The position numbers and the translations under genes are program-made. The notes beneath the pieces were generated by a model. The model saw nothing but the letters and a program-made list of their open reading frames with translations, made no database searches and was not told where the DNA came from. From contig JAHFAC010000063.1 in NCBI GenBank assembly GCA_023250755.1, positions 1-8,531 on the forward strand: DNA of 8,531 nucleotides, given 5' to 3'. This DNA comes from Bacteriovoracaceae bacterium. GTDB lineage: Bacteria; Bdellovibrionota; UBA1018. Within the stretch, counting starts at the first letter, position 1. Each line of letters starts with the position of its first letter. Below, piece after piece: positions 1 to 5,017 of the stretch.

Positions 1-1115
1 TGTAAAGCGCAACGAACAACTTTAGTGTAATCGATCACCCCCGCTGTGAGCAGTTCTTCATACTTCTCAGTGAGGGCGCTAAAGCCCCAGCTGGACGAAG
101 TCGTATTGTTCGAAATCTTATCAACCACGATTGAGCCTTCAAAGCCCGCGTTGCCAGCAATCTGACGAACCGGCTCTTCGAGGGCACGACGAATGATATT
201 CACTCCGGCCTTTTGTTCAACACTGAGCCCATGGCTGAGACTATCAAGCACTTGAGCTGCACGGAGAAGCACAGTTCCACCACCGGGAACAATGCCTTCT
301 TCCACGGCTGCGCGTGTGGCATTGAGAGCATCTTCAACACGAGCTTTCTTTTCCTTCATTTCCACTTCAGTAGCCGCACCCACGTTAATCACGGCCACCC
401 CGCCGACGAGCTTCGCAAGACGCTTCTGGAGTTTTTCGCGATCGTAGTCAGAAGAGGTATCTTCAACTTGAGCGCGAATGGTCTTCACTCTGGCTTCAAC
501 TTCGGCCTGCTTCCATCTTCTCGGGATGGGTCACGAAATAGGGTGAGAGATAGCCACGATCAAACTGCATGCCCTCAACAAAGTCCAGAGTGGTTTCACC
601 CATCTTGCTTTCTTCGACCGTGATTACGCCTTCTTTGCCAACTTTTTCCATCGCTTCTGCGATGATTCTTCCGATTTCAGTGTCGTTGTTTGAGGAAATA
701 GTTCCGACTTGAGCGATTTCTTTTTGGTCCCTGATGGGTTTGCTCATTTTCTTCACTTCAGCAACGACTACTTCGACCGCCTTATCGATGCCACGCTTCA
801 ATTCGATCGGGTTATGTCCAGCGGTAACGATCTTAACTCCTTCGCAATAAATTGCTTGAGCAAGAATGGTTGCTGTGGTTGTGCCGTCACCCGCATCGTC
901 ATTGGTCTTTGAAACAACTTCACGGACCATTTGAGCACCCATGTTTTCAAACTTATCAGAAAGTTCGATTTCCCTAGCCACGGTTACGCCATCTTTGGTG
1001 ATGTTTGGAGCACCAAACGACCTATCAATGACTACGTTACGACCTCTGGGACCAAGTGTTACTTTGACAGCATTTGCGAGGGTATTTACACCACTCAAAA
1101 TAGCTGAACGGGCAT
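1..1115 (-). pseudogene. groEL: groEL chaperonin pseudogene, 5' decayed, apical domain deleted, runs off the window
   Basis: Relic of the 60-kDa chaperonin GroEL. The part at 511-1119 reads from [14 protein letters not shown] through the nucleotide-site motif GDGTTTAT to [12 protein letters not shown] and EKME. At about 511 the reading frame shifts by one base and resumes at [12 protein letters not shown], then [23 protein letters not shown] and PGGG, to TKVVRCAL at the window edge. By comparison with the known E. coli sequence about 120 residues are missing, roughly 214 to 338, which is most of the substrate- and GroES-binding apical domain. At the 5' end an ATG (1113-1115) with a strong AAGGAGG site is followed out of frame by the codon for about residue 12, implying loss of about 31 nt. 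No stop codons interrupt the surviving pieces apart from those caused by the shifts. The protein cannot be a working chaperonin; a functional copy presumably exists elsewhere. The C-terminal ~50 residues lie outside the window. Confidence 0.93.
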
Positions 1116-1122
1116 ACTCTTG

Positions 1123-1129
1123 CCTCCTT
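1123..1129 (-). promoter_or_regulatory. Preserved Shine-Dalgarno of the groEL relic
   Basis: The minus strand reads AAGGAGG seven bases before an ATG at 1113-1115. This is very likely the original groEL start, because the next bases are the codons for Ala-Arg-Ser of the EYARSAIL segment, but in another frame. Translation from it would stop after six residues. Confidence 0.7.
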
Positions 1130-1191
1130 CGTACTAACCAATCAATATGAGCTTTGCCTGCTGAACAAAGCCGCGGTGGCCGATTGAGAAA

Positions 1192-1323
1192 TTAATTACT
1201 GTTGCTAAAAACACCAAGAACATCTTCTTCGCGCATCATGAGGAAATCCTCACCATCGAGCTTAATTTCCGTACCTGCAAATTTGGAAAAAAGTACACAG
1301 TCATGTAATGGACGAACTTGCAT
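1192..1323 (-). pseudogene. groES: groES co-chaperonin relic with in-frame internal deletion (43 codons)
   Basis: The ORF starts at ATG 1323, with AAGGA close upstream and GGAGG a little farther, and reads MQVRPLHD, the conserved GroES N-terminus. It then jumps directly to [18 protein letters not shown] and [11 protein letters not shown], the conserved C-terminal third. GroES is normally about 95 residues; this has 43, so roughly 50 residues including the mobile loop that contacts GroEL are gone. The join falls between two places where the family has a similar sequence (HDRVL near the N-terminus, GDRVLF later), which suggests deletion by short homology; the Arg codon is now Cys (TGT). The frame is intact, so a 43-residue peptide could be made, but without the mobile loop it should not act as a co-chaperonin. 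It is followed by the groEL relic in normal operon order. Confidence 0.92.
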
Positions 1324-1351
1324 ATTCCTTCAAACCTCCATTGATTTAATC

Positions 1352-1400
1352 CCGGTGAATCCGAATAAGGGCAGATACTACCCTTTTTCGAAATCACCGG
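1352..1400. repeat. Long imperfect hairpin (20-bp arms, 9-nt loop) between csbD and groES
   Basis: The arms 1352-1371 and 1381-1400 pair at 17 of 20 positions around a 9-nt loop. It begins 14 bases after the csbD stop on the minus strand and lies about 29 bases before the groES start. There is no T-run after it in either direction, so it is not a textbook terminator. Its place before groES and its 9-nt spacer recall the HrcA operator CIRCE, but the sequence does not match CIRCE. It may be a transcript hairpin ending csbD or a regulatory site of the old groESL operon. Confidence 0.6.
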
Positions 1401-1413
1401 CAATTTGGGCCGC

Positions 1414-1764
1414 TTAACCGACTTTGCTATCTTTCATGGCAGCCGGCTCTGCTACCTTGGCCACTTGAGGAGTTACAATTGGATTCGGTTTTGGTAAAAT
1501 CGTAACCGATGCTATGGCCGGACTCGCTTTGGGTGTTTCGGCACCAGCGTTTTCACCGATAAGCGCATGGACTGACTTCTTGAACTCGTCATACTGGCGA
1601 TCGGCATGGTCCTTGGCAATCCCGTAAACCTTCTGAATCTTACCAGCGAGTAGAGTGAGGTCTCCCTTTATGCTCTCGACCTCCTCATCGTTGAACTTGC
1701 CCCACTTGGATTTGATCTTTCCTTTGAGTTCAGTCCAGTTTTTTTCAATTGTTTTTGTGTTCAT
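1414..1764 (-). CDS. CsbD family stress-response protein with Ala/Pro-rich tail
   Basis: A 116-aa protein whose first ~65 residues match the CsbD family: IEKNWTELKGKIKSKWGKF at 6-24, then DEEVESIKGDLTLLAGKIQKVYGIAKDHAD. CsbD proteins are small, hydrophilic and predicted helical; they are induced by general stress in several bacteria and their biochemical role is unknown. Typical members are 60-70 residues; here about 45 residues rich in Ala, Pro, Val and Lys follow, which look disordered. The start is ATG 1764, preceded by AGGAGA at a good distance. It lies upstream of the decayed groES-groEL and in the same direction, separated by the 1352-1400 hairpin. The copy of the duplicated regulatory segment at 1861-1983 lies about 97 bases upstream of the start and may supply its promoter (inference). 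Confidence 0.85.
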   Translation of the reverse strand: MNTKTIEKNWTELKGKIKSKWGKFNDEEVESIKGDLTLLAGKIQKVYGIAKDHADRQYDEFKKSVHALIGENAGAETPKASPAIASVTILPKPNPIVTPQVAKVAEPAAMKDSKVG

Positions 1765-1860
1765 ATCTTAGTTCTCCTATTGAGGTCATCAGATGCCATT
1801 TGGCGATCCAGACCAACCAAAGTCGGTAGTAACTCCGGATCGTTGAGCCCAGGCCCCGTC

Positions 1861-1983
1861 CTTGCTTTTTAATTATTTGCTCTTGAGGCAAGCTTGGCAC
1901 TTAGAAATAGATAAATAAAATATATAAATTCTATAAAACAGATAGTATTTGATTATGTGTAAGTAACCACCTTTACTATTTCT
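1861..1983 (+). repeat. Left copy of duplicated lysR control region with a broken lysR start
   Basis: Bases 1861-1960 align without gaps to 3566-3665 with about 15 differences; the core from about 1905 to 1950 is nearly identical. The similarity continues past the ATG (1955-1957, equal to the lysR start at 3660) with a 2-base gap to about 1983. Here the reading is Met-Cys-Lys-stop, so no lysR product is made. This is a relic of a duplicated lysR 5' end or a conserved regulatory site, now lying between csbD and yheU. Confidence 0.85.
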
Positions 1984-2014
1984 CAACTAACAGTGATGCT
2001 GTCTCCTACAGTCA

Positions 2015-2260
2015 ATGAATATCCCCTGGCAATCACTCCAACCTGAAACCTTGCGTGCCGTGATCGAAGAGTTTATCTCCCGCGATGGGACCGACTACGG
2101 CTTTAAGGAGGCTACGTTCGATTCGAAGGTAGGAGACGTATATCGACTTCTTCGAACTCAGAAAATTGGCGTCGTCTTTGATGCAGAGACAGGGACCTGC
2201 GATATCCGTGAGATCACCGGATCTTCAGTTAGAAGATCCGGTGTCGGTAGGAGCACTTAG
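2015..2260 (+). CDS. YheU family (UPF0270) protein
   Basis: An 81-aa protein. Residues 2-64 match the YheU/UPF0270 family: IPWQSLQPETLRAVIEEFI at 3-21, then RDGTDYG at 23-29, then an acidic/aromatic segment and a VGDVYRLL helix. E. coli YheU begins with the similar IPWQDLSPETL and REGTDYG. The function of the family is not known to me. The usual length is about 70-80 residues; the last dozen residues here (GSSVRRSGVGRST) are encoded by a strong hairpin and do not look like family sequence, so the original end may have been altered. I see no clear Shine-Dalgarno before ATG 2015. The broken lysR start region lies just upstream and may supply its promoter. Confidence 0.85.
   Translation: MNIPWQSLQPETLRAVIEEFISRDGTDYGFKEATFDSKVGDVYRLLRTQKIGVVFDAETGTCDIREITGSSVRRSGVGRST
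2215..2243. repeat. Perfect 12-bp inverted repeat with 5-nt loop at the 3' end of yheU
   Basis: CACCGGATCTTC at 2215-2226 and GAAGATCCGGTG at 2232-2243 are exact inverse complements around AGTTA. It lies inside the coding sequence, covering codons of about residues 67-77. No T-run follows, so it is not a standard intrinsic terminator. It may be an RNA-stabilising hairpin, a palindromic repeat element or an insertion scar. Confidence 0.75.
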
Positions 2261-2275
2261 TGAGTAGGATGCGGC

Positions 2276-2401
2276 CTATTTCTTTTTTACAGGAACCTGC
2301 CTCGCAGTCATTGCCGCTTGCCTCTGTCTGTTCTCGTTGTCGTTTTTGGCCTTTTTCTGTGAGGCTTGCTTCTGATTTGCCTTTGGTGACTTGTCGCCCA
2401 T
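2276..2401 (-). CDS. Small basic MGDKSPK-type hypothetical protein (41 aa)
   Basis: The ORF from ATG 2401 encodes a 41-residue, very hydrophilic Lys/Gln/Asn-rich protein beginning MGDKSPKANQKQ and ending RQVPVKKK. Short proteins with the same MGDKSPK beginning are, as I recall, annotated as hypothetical in many bacteria; no function is established. A GGAGG site lies about 10 bases before this ATG. The frame is open further upstream to 2494, but the earlier residues do not look like a protein and lack a ribosome site, so I chose the internal ATG. It converges with yheU, with the stops 15 bases apart. Confidence 0.72.
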   Translation of the reverse strand: MGDKSPKANQKQASQKKAKNDNENRQRQAAMTARQVPVKKK

Positions 2402-2512
2402 GATGATCCGTCCTCCGGTTAGTTTTAAGAATTGCCTGCTGGGAGCACCATGCCTGATCGCTCGGCGTCTTGCAAATGGTGGATTGGGGGCCATTCGTCC
2501 AGGCGATGACAG

Positions 2513-2635
2513 TTAGCTCTTTCCGAGACTTTGGCACCTGATTTCGACGGGTGCTCCAAGCAGGTTAAGTTGAATTATCTCTGCAGCTAAGCAAGCCAAG
2601 GATGCCACGATGAAGAAGGCAAACATAACGGGCAT
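2513..2635 (-). CDS. Possible small single-pass membrane protein (40 aa)
   Basis: A short ORF from ATG 2635 begins MPVMFAFFIVASLACLAAE, a convincing transmembrane helix, followed by a short polar tail ending SLGKS. GAGG lies about 7 bases before the ATG. In the same frame upstream there is a stop 27-30 bases before this start and an open frame beyond it starting at ATG 2809, so this could also be the membrane-anchor end of a longer decayed gene. I do not recognise a family. Confidence is limited because the ORF is short and other frames are open here too. Confidence 0.33.
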   Translation of the reverse strand: MPVMFAFFIVASLACLAAEIIQLNLLGAPVEIRCQSLGKS

Positions 2636-2853
2636 CCACAACCTCGCGGACCGAAGACCCTTCTTTCACTCGGGGCGCCGCTGACCGGAGTGCTTCCTTG
2701 TGCAGACTCCACAGACTCCGACTGAGACGGGGTCTGTGGAGACCCATCGTTTTGCGATCCGAGCCCGTAATCGGACGGACAGATCACTCCGGATAGTTGC
2801 GCCACTCATGTTTGCCCGCAACCAGCGTGATTTGTTTGGCCAGCAGAATCACT
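2636..2853. other. Intergenic or decayed region between the small membrane ORFs, containing a strong hairpin
   Basis: No frame here gives a recognisable protein. Two minus-strand frames stay open for 60-70 codons (2565-2747 and 2587-2805) but their products are low-complexity and lack clear ribosome sites. The stretch holds the imperfect hairpin at 2704-2744. It may be a decayed gene for a membrane-anchored protein or an untranslated, structured region. Confidence 0.4.
2704..2744. repeat. Imperfect 16-bp inverted repeat with 9-nt loop
   Basis: The arms 2704-2719 and 2729-2744 pair at 13 of 16 positions with a perfect 10-bp core (CTCCACAGAC with GTCTGTGGAG). The left arm also contains a tandem CAGACTCC (2703-2710 and 2712-2719). 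There is no following T-run. Confidence 0.55.
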
Positions 2854-3126
2854 TCACATAAAAGAGAGGGAATTCCGTTGCACGAGATATGCAAAAATCA
2901 GAAAGAAACCAATCAGCACTGGATAACTCAAGGGAACTCCCGCAATGACAGTCCATTTCTTTCGGACAGGGGGTGGTTCACCACCCTGAGCTGGAGCGCT
3001 TGCTAACCAAAATACAGGAGAGAAATCACTCTCGTTCGAAGCGATCGTTCCGTTCGTTTCATCACTATAGGTGTGATTTTTAAACGATAAGTTCCTTTCT
3101 TTTAAAAAATCCGTTTGCGTCCACAT
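2854..3126 (-). CDS. Small protein with C-terminal transmembrane anchor (90 aa)
   Basis: Starting at ATG 3126, with GGGAG six bases upstream, the ORF encodes a 90-residue protein. Residues 1-50 are polar and probably disordered (Asn, Ser, Asp, Glu rich). PPPVRKK follows at 51-57, then one hydrophobic segment at about 59-82 (VLIGFFLIFAYLV) and a short polar end. With the basic residues before the membrane segment, the expected topology is N-terminus inside, like a tail-anchored protein. I do not recognise a family. An alternative GTG start at 3141 would add five residues but overlaps the ribosome site. Neighbouring small ORFs on the same strand also include a one-pass membrane candidate. Confidence 0.55.
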   Translation of the reverse strand: MWTQTDFLKERNLSFKNHTYSDETNGTIASNESDFSPVFWLASAPAQGGEPPPVRKKWTVIAGVPLSYPVLIGFFLIFAYLVQRNSLSFM

Positions 3127-3250
3127 TTTCTTCTCCCTCACAGACGATCCATCATTTTAAATGCTGGGATACAAAACCCTCTATTTCTTTGCACAGAATC
3201 GTAGTCTAAGGACCGAACACTTGCGTGCGTATCCACGCGATAAACACAAC

Positions 3251-3291
3251 GACTCTTGCCGTGTACGGTTCTAAGAAAAAAAGAGTCACGG
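3251..3291. repeat. Weak nested hairpin near the end of the 89-aa gene
   Basis: GACTCTT at 3251-3257 pairs with AAGAGTC at 3281-3287, and CCGTG at 3259-3263 could alternatively pair with CACGG at 3287-3291, which is followed by TTTTTCTTT on the plus strand. It could act as a weak terminator, but the pairing is short. Confidence 0.25.
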
Positions 3292-3555
3292 TTTTTCTTT
3301 CTCTGGTTTTGGCTCGATTTTCGAGATGGGCTCTATTTGTTTCACCTCCGCCTCCGCTCTCTTCTGTTCCAGCTCCGACTTTTTTTCAGGCTGTGGGCCT
3401 ATTGTGCCGATTTCGGTCGTCATAACTGCCGTCGGATAGGGCATTCGGATGCCCCAATGGAGTCCGCGAGCACCGGGTAAGTCCCCTGCTTCCGTGCCCA
3501 TCCAAGGGATGAAGGTCGCGCGAGAGAAGAGAATCGCTGGTGATATTGAAGTCAT
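3286..3555 (-). CDS. Hypothetical 89-aa protein with Pro/Glu/Lys-rich tail, divergent from lysR
   Basis: ATG 3555 is preceded by an excellent AAGGAGGG site five bases away. The product has a mildly hydrophobic, aromatic first half (SPAILF, FIPWMG, GLHWGIRMPYPT) and from about residue 54 a charged repeat-like tail of Glu, Lys and Pro ending EPKPEKEKP. No signal peptide or clear transmembrane helix is evident and I do not recognise a family. It is transcribed away from lysR and shares the intergenic control region with it, so it is the first candidate target of that regulator (inference from the usual LysR arrangement). Confidence 0.55.
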   Translation of the reverse strand: MTSISPAILFSRATFIPWMGTEAGDLPGARGLHWGIRMPYPTAVMTTEIGTIGPQPEKKSELEQKRAEAEVKQIEPISKIEPKPEKEKP

Positions 3556-3565
3556 ATAAGCCCTC

Positions 3566-3690
3566 CTTGCTTTTTAGTTATTTAGGCTTAAGTCAAGATT
3601 TGCATTTTAAAATAGATAAAAAAAATATATAAATTCTATAAAACAAATAGTATTTAATTATGTATAACTTCAACCATCTTTACTACTTTT
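3566..3690 (+). repeat. Right copy of duplicated segment: control region and start of the intact lysR gene
   Basis: This is the counterpart of 1861-1983 in the same orientation, exactly 1705 bp away over the ungapped part. It spans the gap between the divergent 89-aa gene, including the edge of its ribosome site, and the first ~10 codons of lysR. The almost identical core (about 3610-3655) is very AT rich and contains ATAGA and TCTAT half-sites about 18 bases apart, a possible LysR-type operator. I find no clear Shine-Dalgarno before the lysR ATG. Confidence 0.8.
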
Positions 3691-4592
3691 ACATCGCCGC
3701 TAAATCTGGGGGAATCAATGCAGCCGCAAAGCATCTGCGCATTAGCCAGCCCTCGCTCAGCAGCCAGCTTAAAGTGCTTGAGGGAACACTCGATATAAGG
3801 CTCTTCCAAAAAGTGGGCAGAAATAATCGGCTGACGCCAGCCGGATCTGCCGTTTATGGTTTCTGTCGAAGAATGTTTGAAGTCTCGGAAGAGATGGCAG
3901 AGCTGATTGCCAAGCGAGTTCCGTCTGCGGCGAGACGAATTCATATCGGTGTTTCGGATGAAGTCGATCGACCATTTGTCGTCGAAGTCATCAGCCTCTT
4001 TCTAAAAAAACACGGCTTAGCCCAGCGACCGAAAGTAACGGTGATCTCAGGCACTCACGAACAGCTCGCCGAGCGCCTTCGATTTCGTGAACTAGATGCG
4101 GTGGTCACGCAGTTAACGATGATTGACCCTGATCTTGAAAATTTAGCCCGGGCAGAAGTCCCGGTCGCCTTGACTTGTTCGAGTAAATGGAAGATGCGAT
4201 CGAAAAAGAGAATTTTAGAGGTAGGCGCAGCCTTAAAGGCAATTGAAGGAGGTGAGGACGCACAGTGGTTGATGCCGTCTTCAAGATTTAAGCTGAGGTC
4301 AGAAATTGACCAGTTCTTTGAAGCCAATCAGCTCAAAGGGCGAGTTGTGTTTGAGAGCGACGTTATCGCGTCACTAGTTCGTTCGGTGATTGACGGTATC
4401 GGCTTGGCGTTTTTACCGTTACTCTATGTAGCCAGAGAGATTCGAGAGAAATCAGTTCGCGTCATTGGTCCTAAAAATGGCTATTGGAAATATCGAGTAT
4501 GGCTAGCATGTCACACTCAAAACAAGGATGACGCTCTTATTAGGGCGCTTTCGCTCTCATTCAAAGAGATATGCGATCAGGCGTTAGGTTAA
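3660..4592 (+). CDS. LysR family transcriptional regulator (NhaR-like)
   Basis: A 310-aa protein of normal LysR length. The N-terminal winged helix-turn-helix is clear: FNHLYYFYIAAKSGGINAAA at about 4-23, then the recognition helix region ISQPSLSSQLKVLE at 28-41 and LFQKVGRNNRLTPAG. The rest is the periplasmic-binding-like effector domain, including a late segment ASLVRSVIDGIGLAFLPLL typical of the second subdomain. The FNHLYYF start resembles the NhaR branch of the family, but the ligand cannot be told. It is expected to be a cytoplasmic DNA-binding tetramer that regulates itself and a divergent gene. Upstream is the AT-rich duplicated region; there is no clear ribosome site before ATG 3660. 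It converges on the 67-aa gene, with the stops 13 bases apart. Confidence 0.93.
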   Translation: MYNFNHLYYFYIAAKSGGINAAAKHLRISQPSLSSQLKVLEGTLDIRLFQKVGRNNRLTPAGSAVYGFCRRMFEVSEEMAELIAKRVPSAARRIHIGVSDEVDRPFVVEVISLFLKKHGLAQRPKVTVISGTHEQLAERLRFRELDAVVTQLTMIDPDLENLARAEVPVALTCSSKWKMRSKKRILEVGAALKAIEGGEDAQWLMPSSRFKLRSEIDQFFEANQLKGRVVFESDVIASLVRSVIDGIGLAFLPLLYVAREIREKSVRVIGPKNGYWKYRVWLACHTQNKDDALIRALSLSFKEICDQALG

Positions 4593-4605
4593 ACGGGATC
4601 TATTT

Positions 4606-4809
4606 TTAAGATGCTTTCCTTTCAGGCATGGAGACCTTCCCTTTTACATATTTTTTCATCTGGGTGACCTTCAGACTATCCGAATCGTTGCACGGACTTT
4701 TTGGCTCTCGATCGAGCTGAATTTTACGGATGATTCCGATTTCCATGTAAGCGAATGATTCGAGATCACTGTTGGACGAATTAAGAAGCTCATAGAGTGA
4801 GTAAAACAT
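4606..4809 (-). CDS. Hypothetical 67-aa protein
   Basis: The ORF from ATG 4809 is preceded by AGGAGGG eight bases away and by a good sigma-70-type promoter, so it is very likely a real gene. The product is hydrophilic, begins MFYSLYELLNSSNSDLESFA, has a central MEIGIIRKIQLDRE and a basic end (KKYVKGKV, then PERKAS). No signal peptide, transmembrane helix or family is recognised. It converges on lysR. Confidence 0.6.
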   Translation of the reverse strand: MFYSLYELLNSSNSDLESFAYMEIGIIRKIQLDREPKSPCNDSDSLKVTQMKKYVKGKVSMPERKAS

Positions 4810-4817
4810 GCCATCGA

Positions 4818-4824
4818 CCCTCCT
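4818..4824 (-). promoter_or_regulatory. Strong Shine-Dalgarno for the 67-aa gene
   Basis: AGGAGGG on the minus strand, eight bases before ATG 4809. It fixes the start of an otherwise unrecognised small gene. Confidence 0.7.
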
Positions 4825-4863
4825 AGTTGATCTTATCTATACGACCTAAAAGTGGCATCGGTA

Positions 4864-4892
4864 ATTATATAAATAAACTATTAAAGTGATAA
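4864..4892 (-). promoter_or_regulatory. Sigma-70-type promoter for the 67-aa gene
   Basis: On the minus strand TTATCA (4892-4887) is followed by a 17-base spacer and a perfect TATAAT (4869-4864). Transcription would start near 4857, giving a leader of about 48 bases before ATG 4809. Confidence 0.6.
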
Positions 4893-5017
4893 GAACCGAA
4901 GAACCCATCGCCGGCCGCCAATACTGGATCGTCGAAATTCGAAAATGGCTGGGGCAAACTGGACGAGTTTAGAACATGGTGTAGAGGTTTGGCGACATAG
5001 GCAAGCTAGTTTGTTTC

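Noticed and set aside
213..1150. Plus-strand ORFs at 213-623, 709-912 and 941-1150
   Set aside because: They are antisense to the clear groEL reading, have no family resemblance and no good ribosome sites.
1352..1400. CIRCE heat-shock operator before groES
   Set aside because: The 9-base spacer fits but the arms do not match the CIRCE half-sites TTAGCACTC and GAGTGCTAA, and no other CIRCE-like site is seen in the window.
1202..1417. Plus-strand ORF of 71 codons
   Set aside because: Antisense shadow of the groES relic and the hairpin upstream of it.
2229..2537. Minus-strand ORF of 102 codons overlapping the 41-aa gene
   Set aside because: Different frame from the MGDKSPK protein, no ribosome site, composition unlike a protein, and it runs through the yheU hairpin.
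2565..2805. Minus-strand ORFs of 60 and 72 codons
   Set aside because: Two open frames through the same bases with low-complexity products; the third frame gives the more protein-like membrane helix.
4055..4327. Minus-strand ORF inside lysR
   Set aside because: Shadow of a conserved LysR effector domain.
4858..4892. Third copy of the duplicated AT-rich lysR segment
   Set aside because: It is AT rich and contains similar short words but does not align over any useful length; it is better explained as the promoter of the 67-aa gene.
4900..5017. Possible gene remnant (short open frames on both strands)
   Set aside because: Short frames without recognisable motifs and broken by stops; I cannot support a call.
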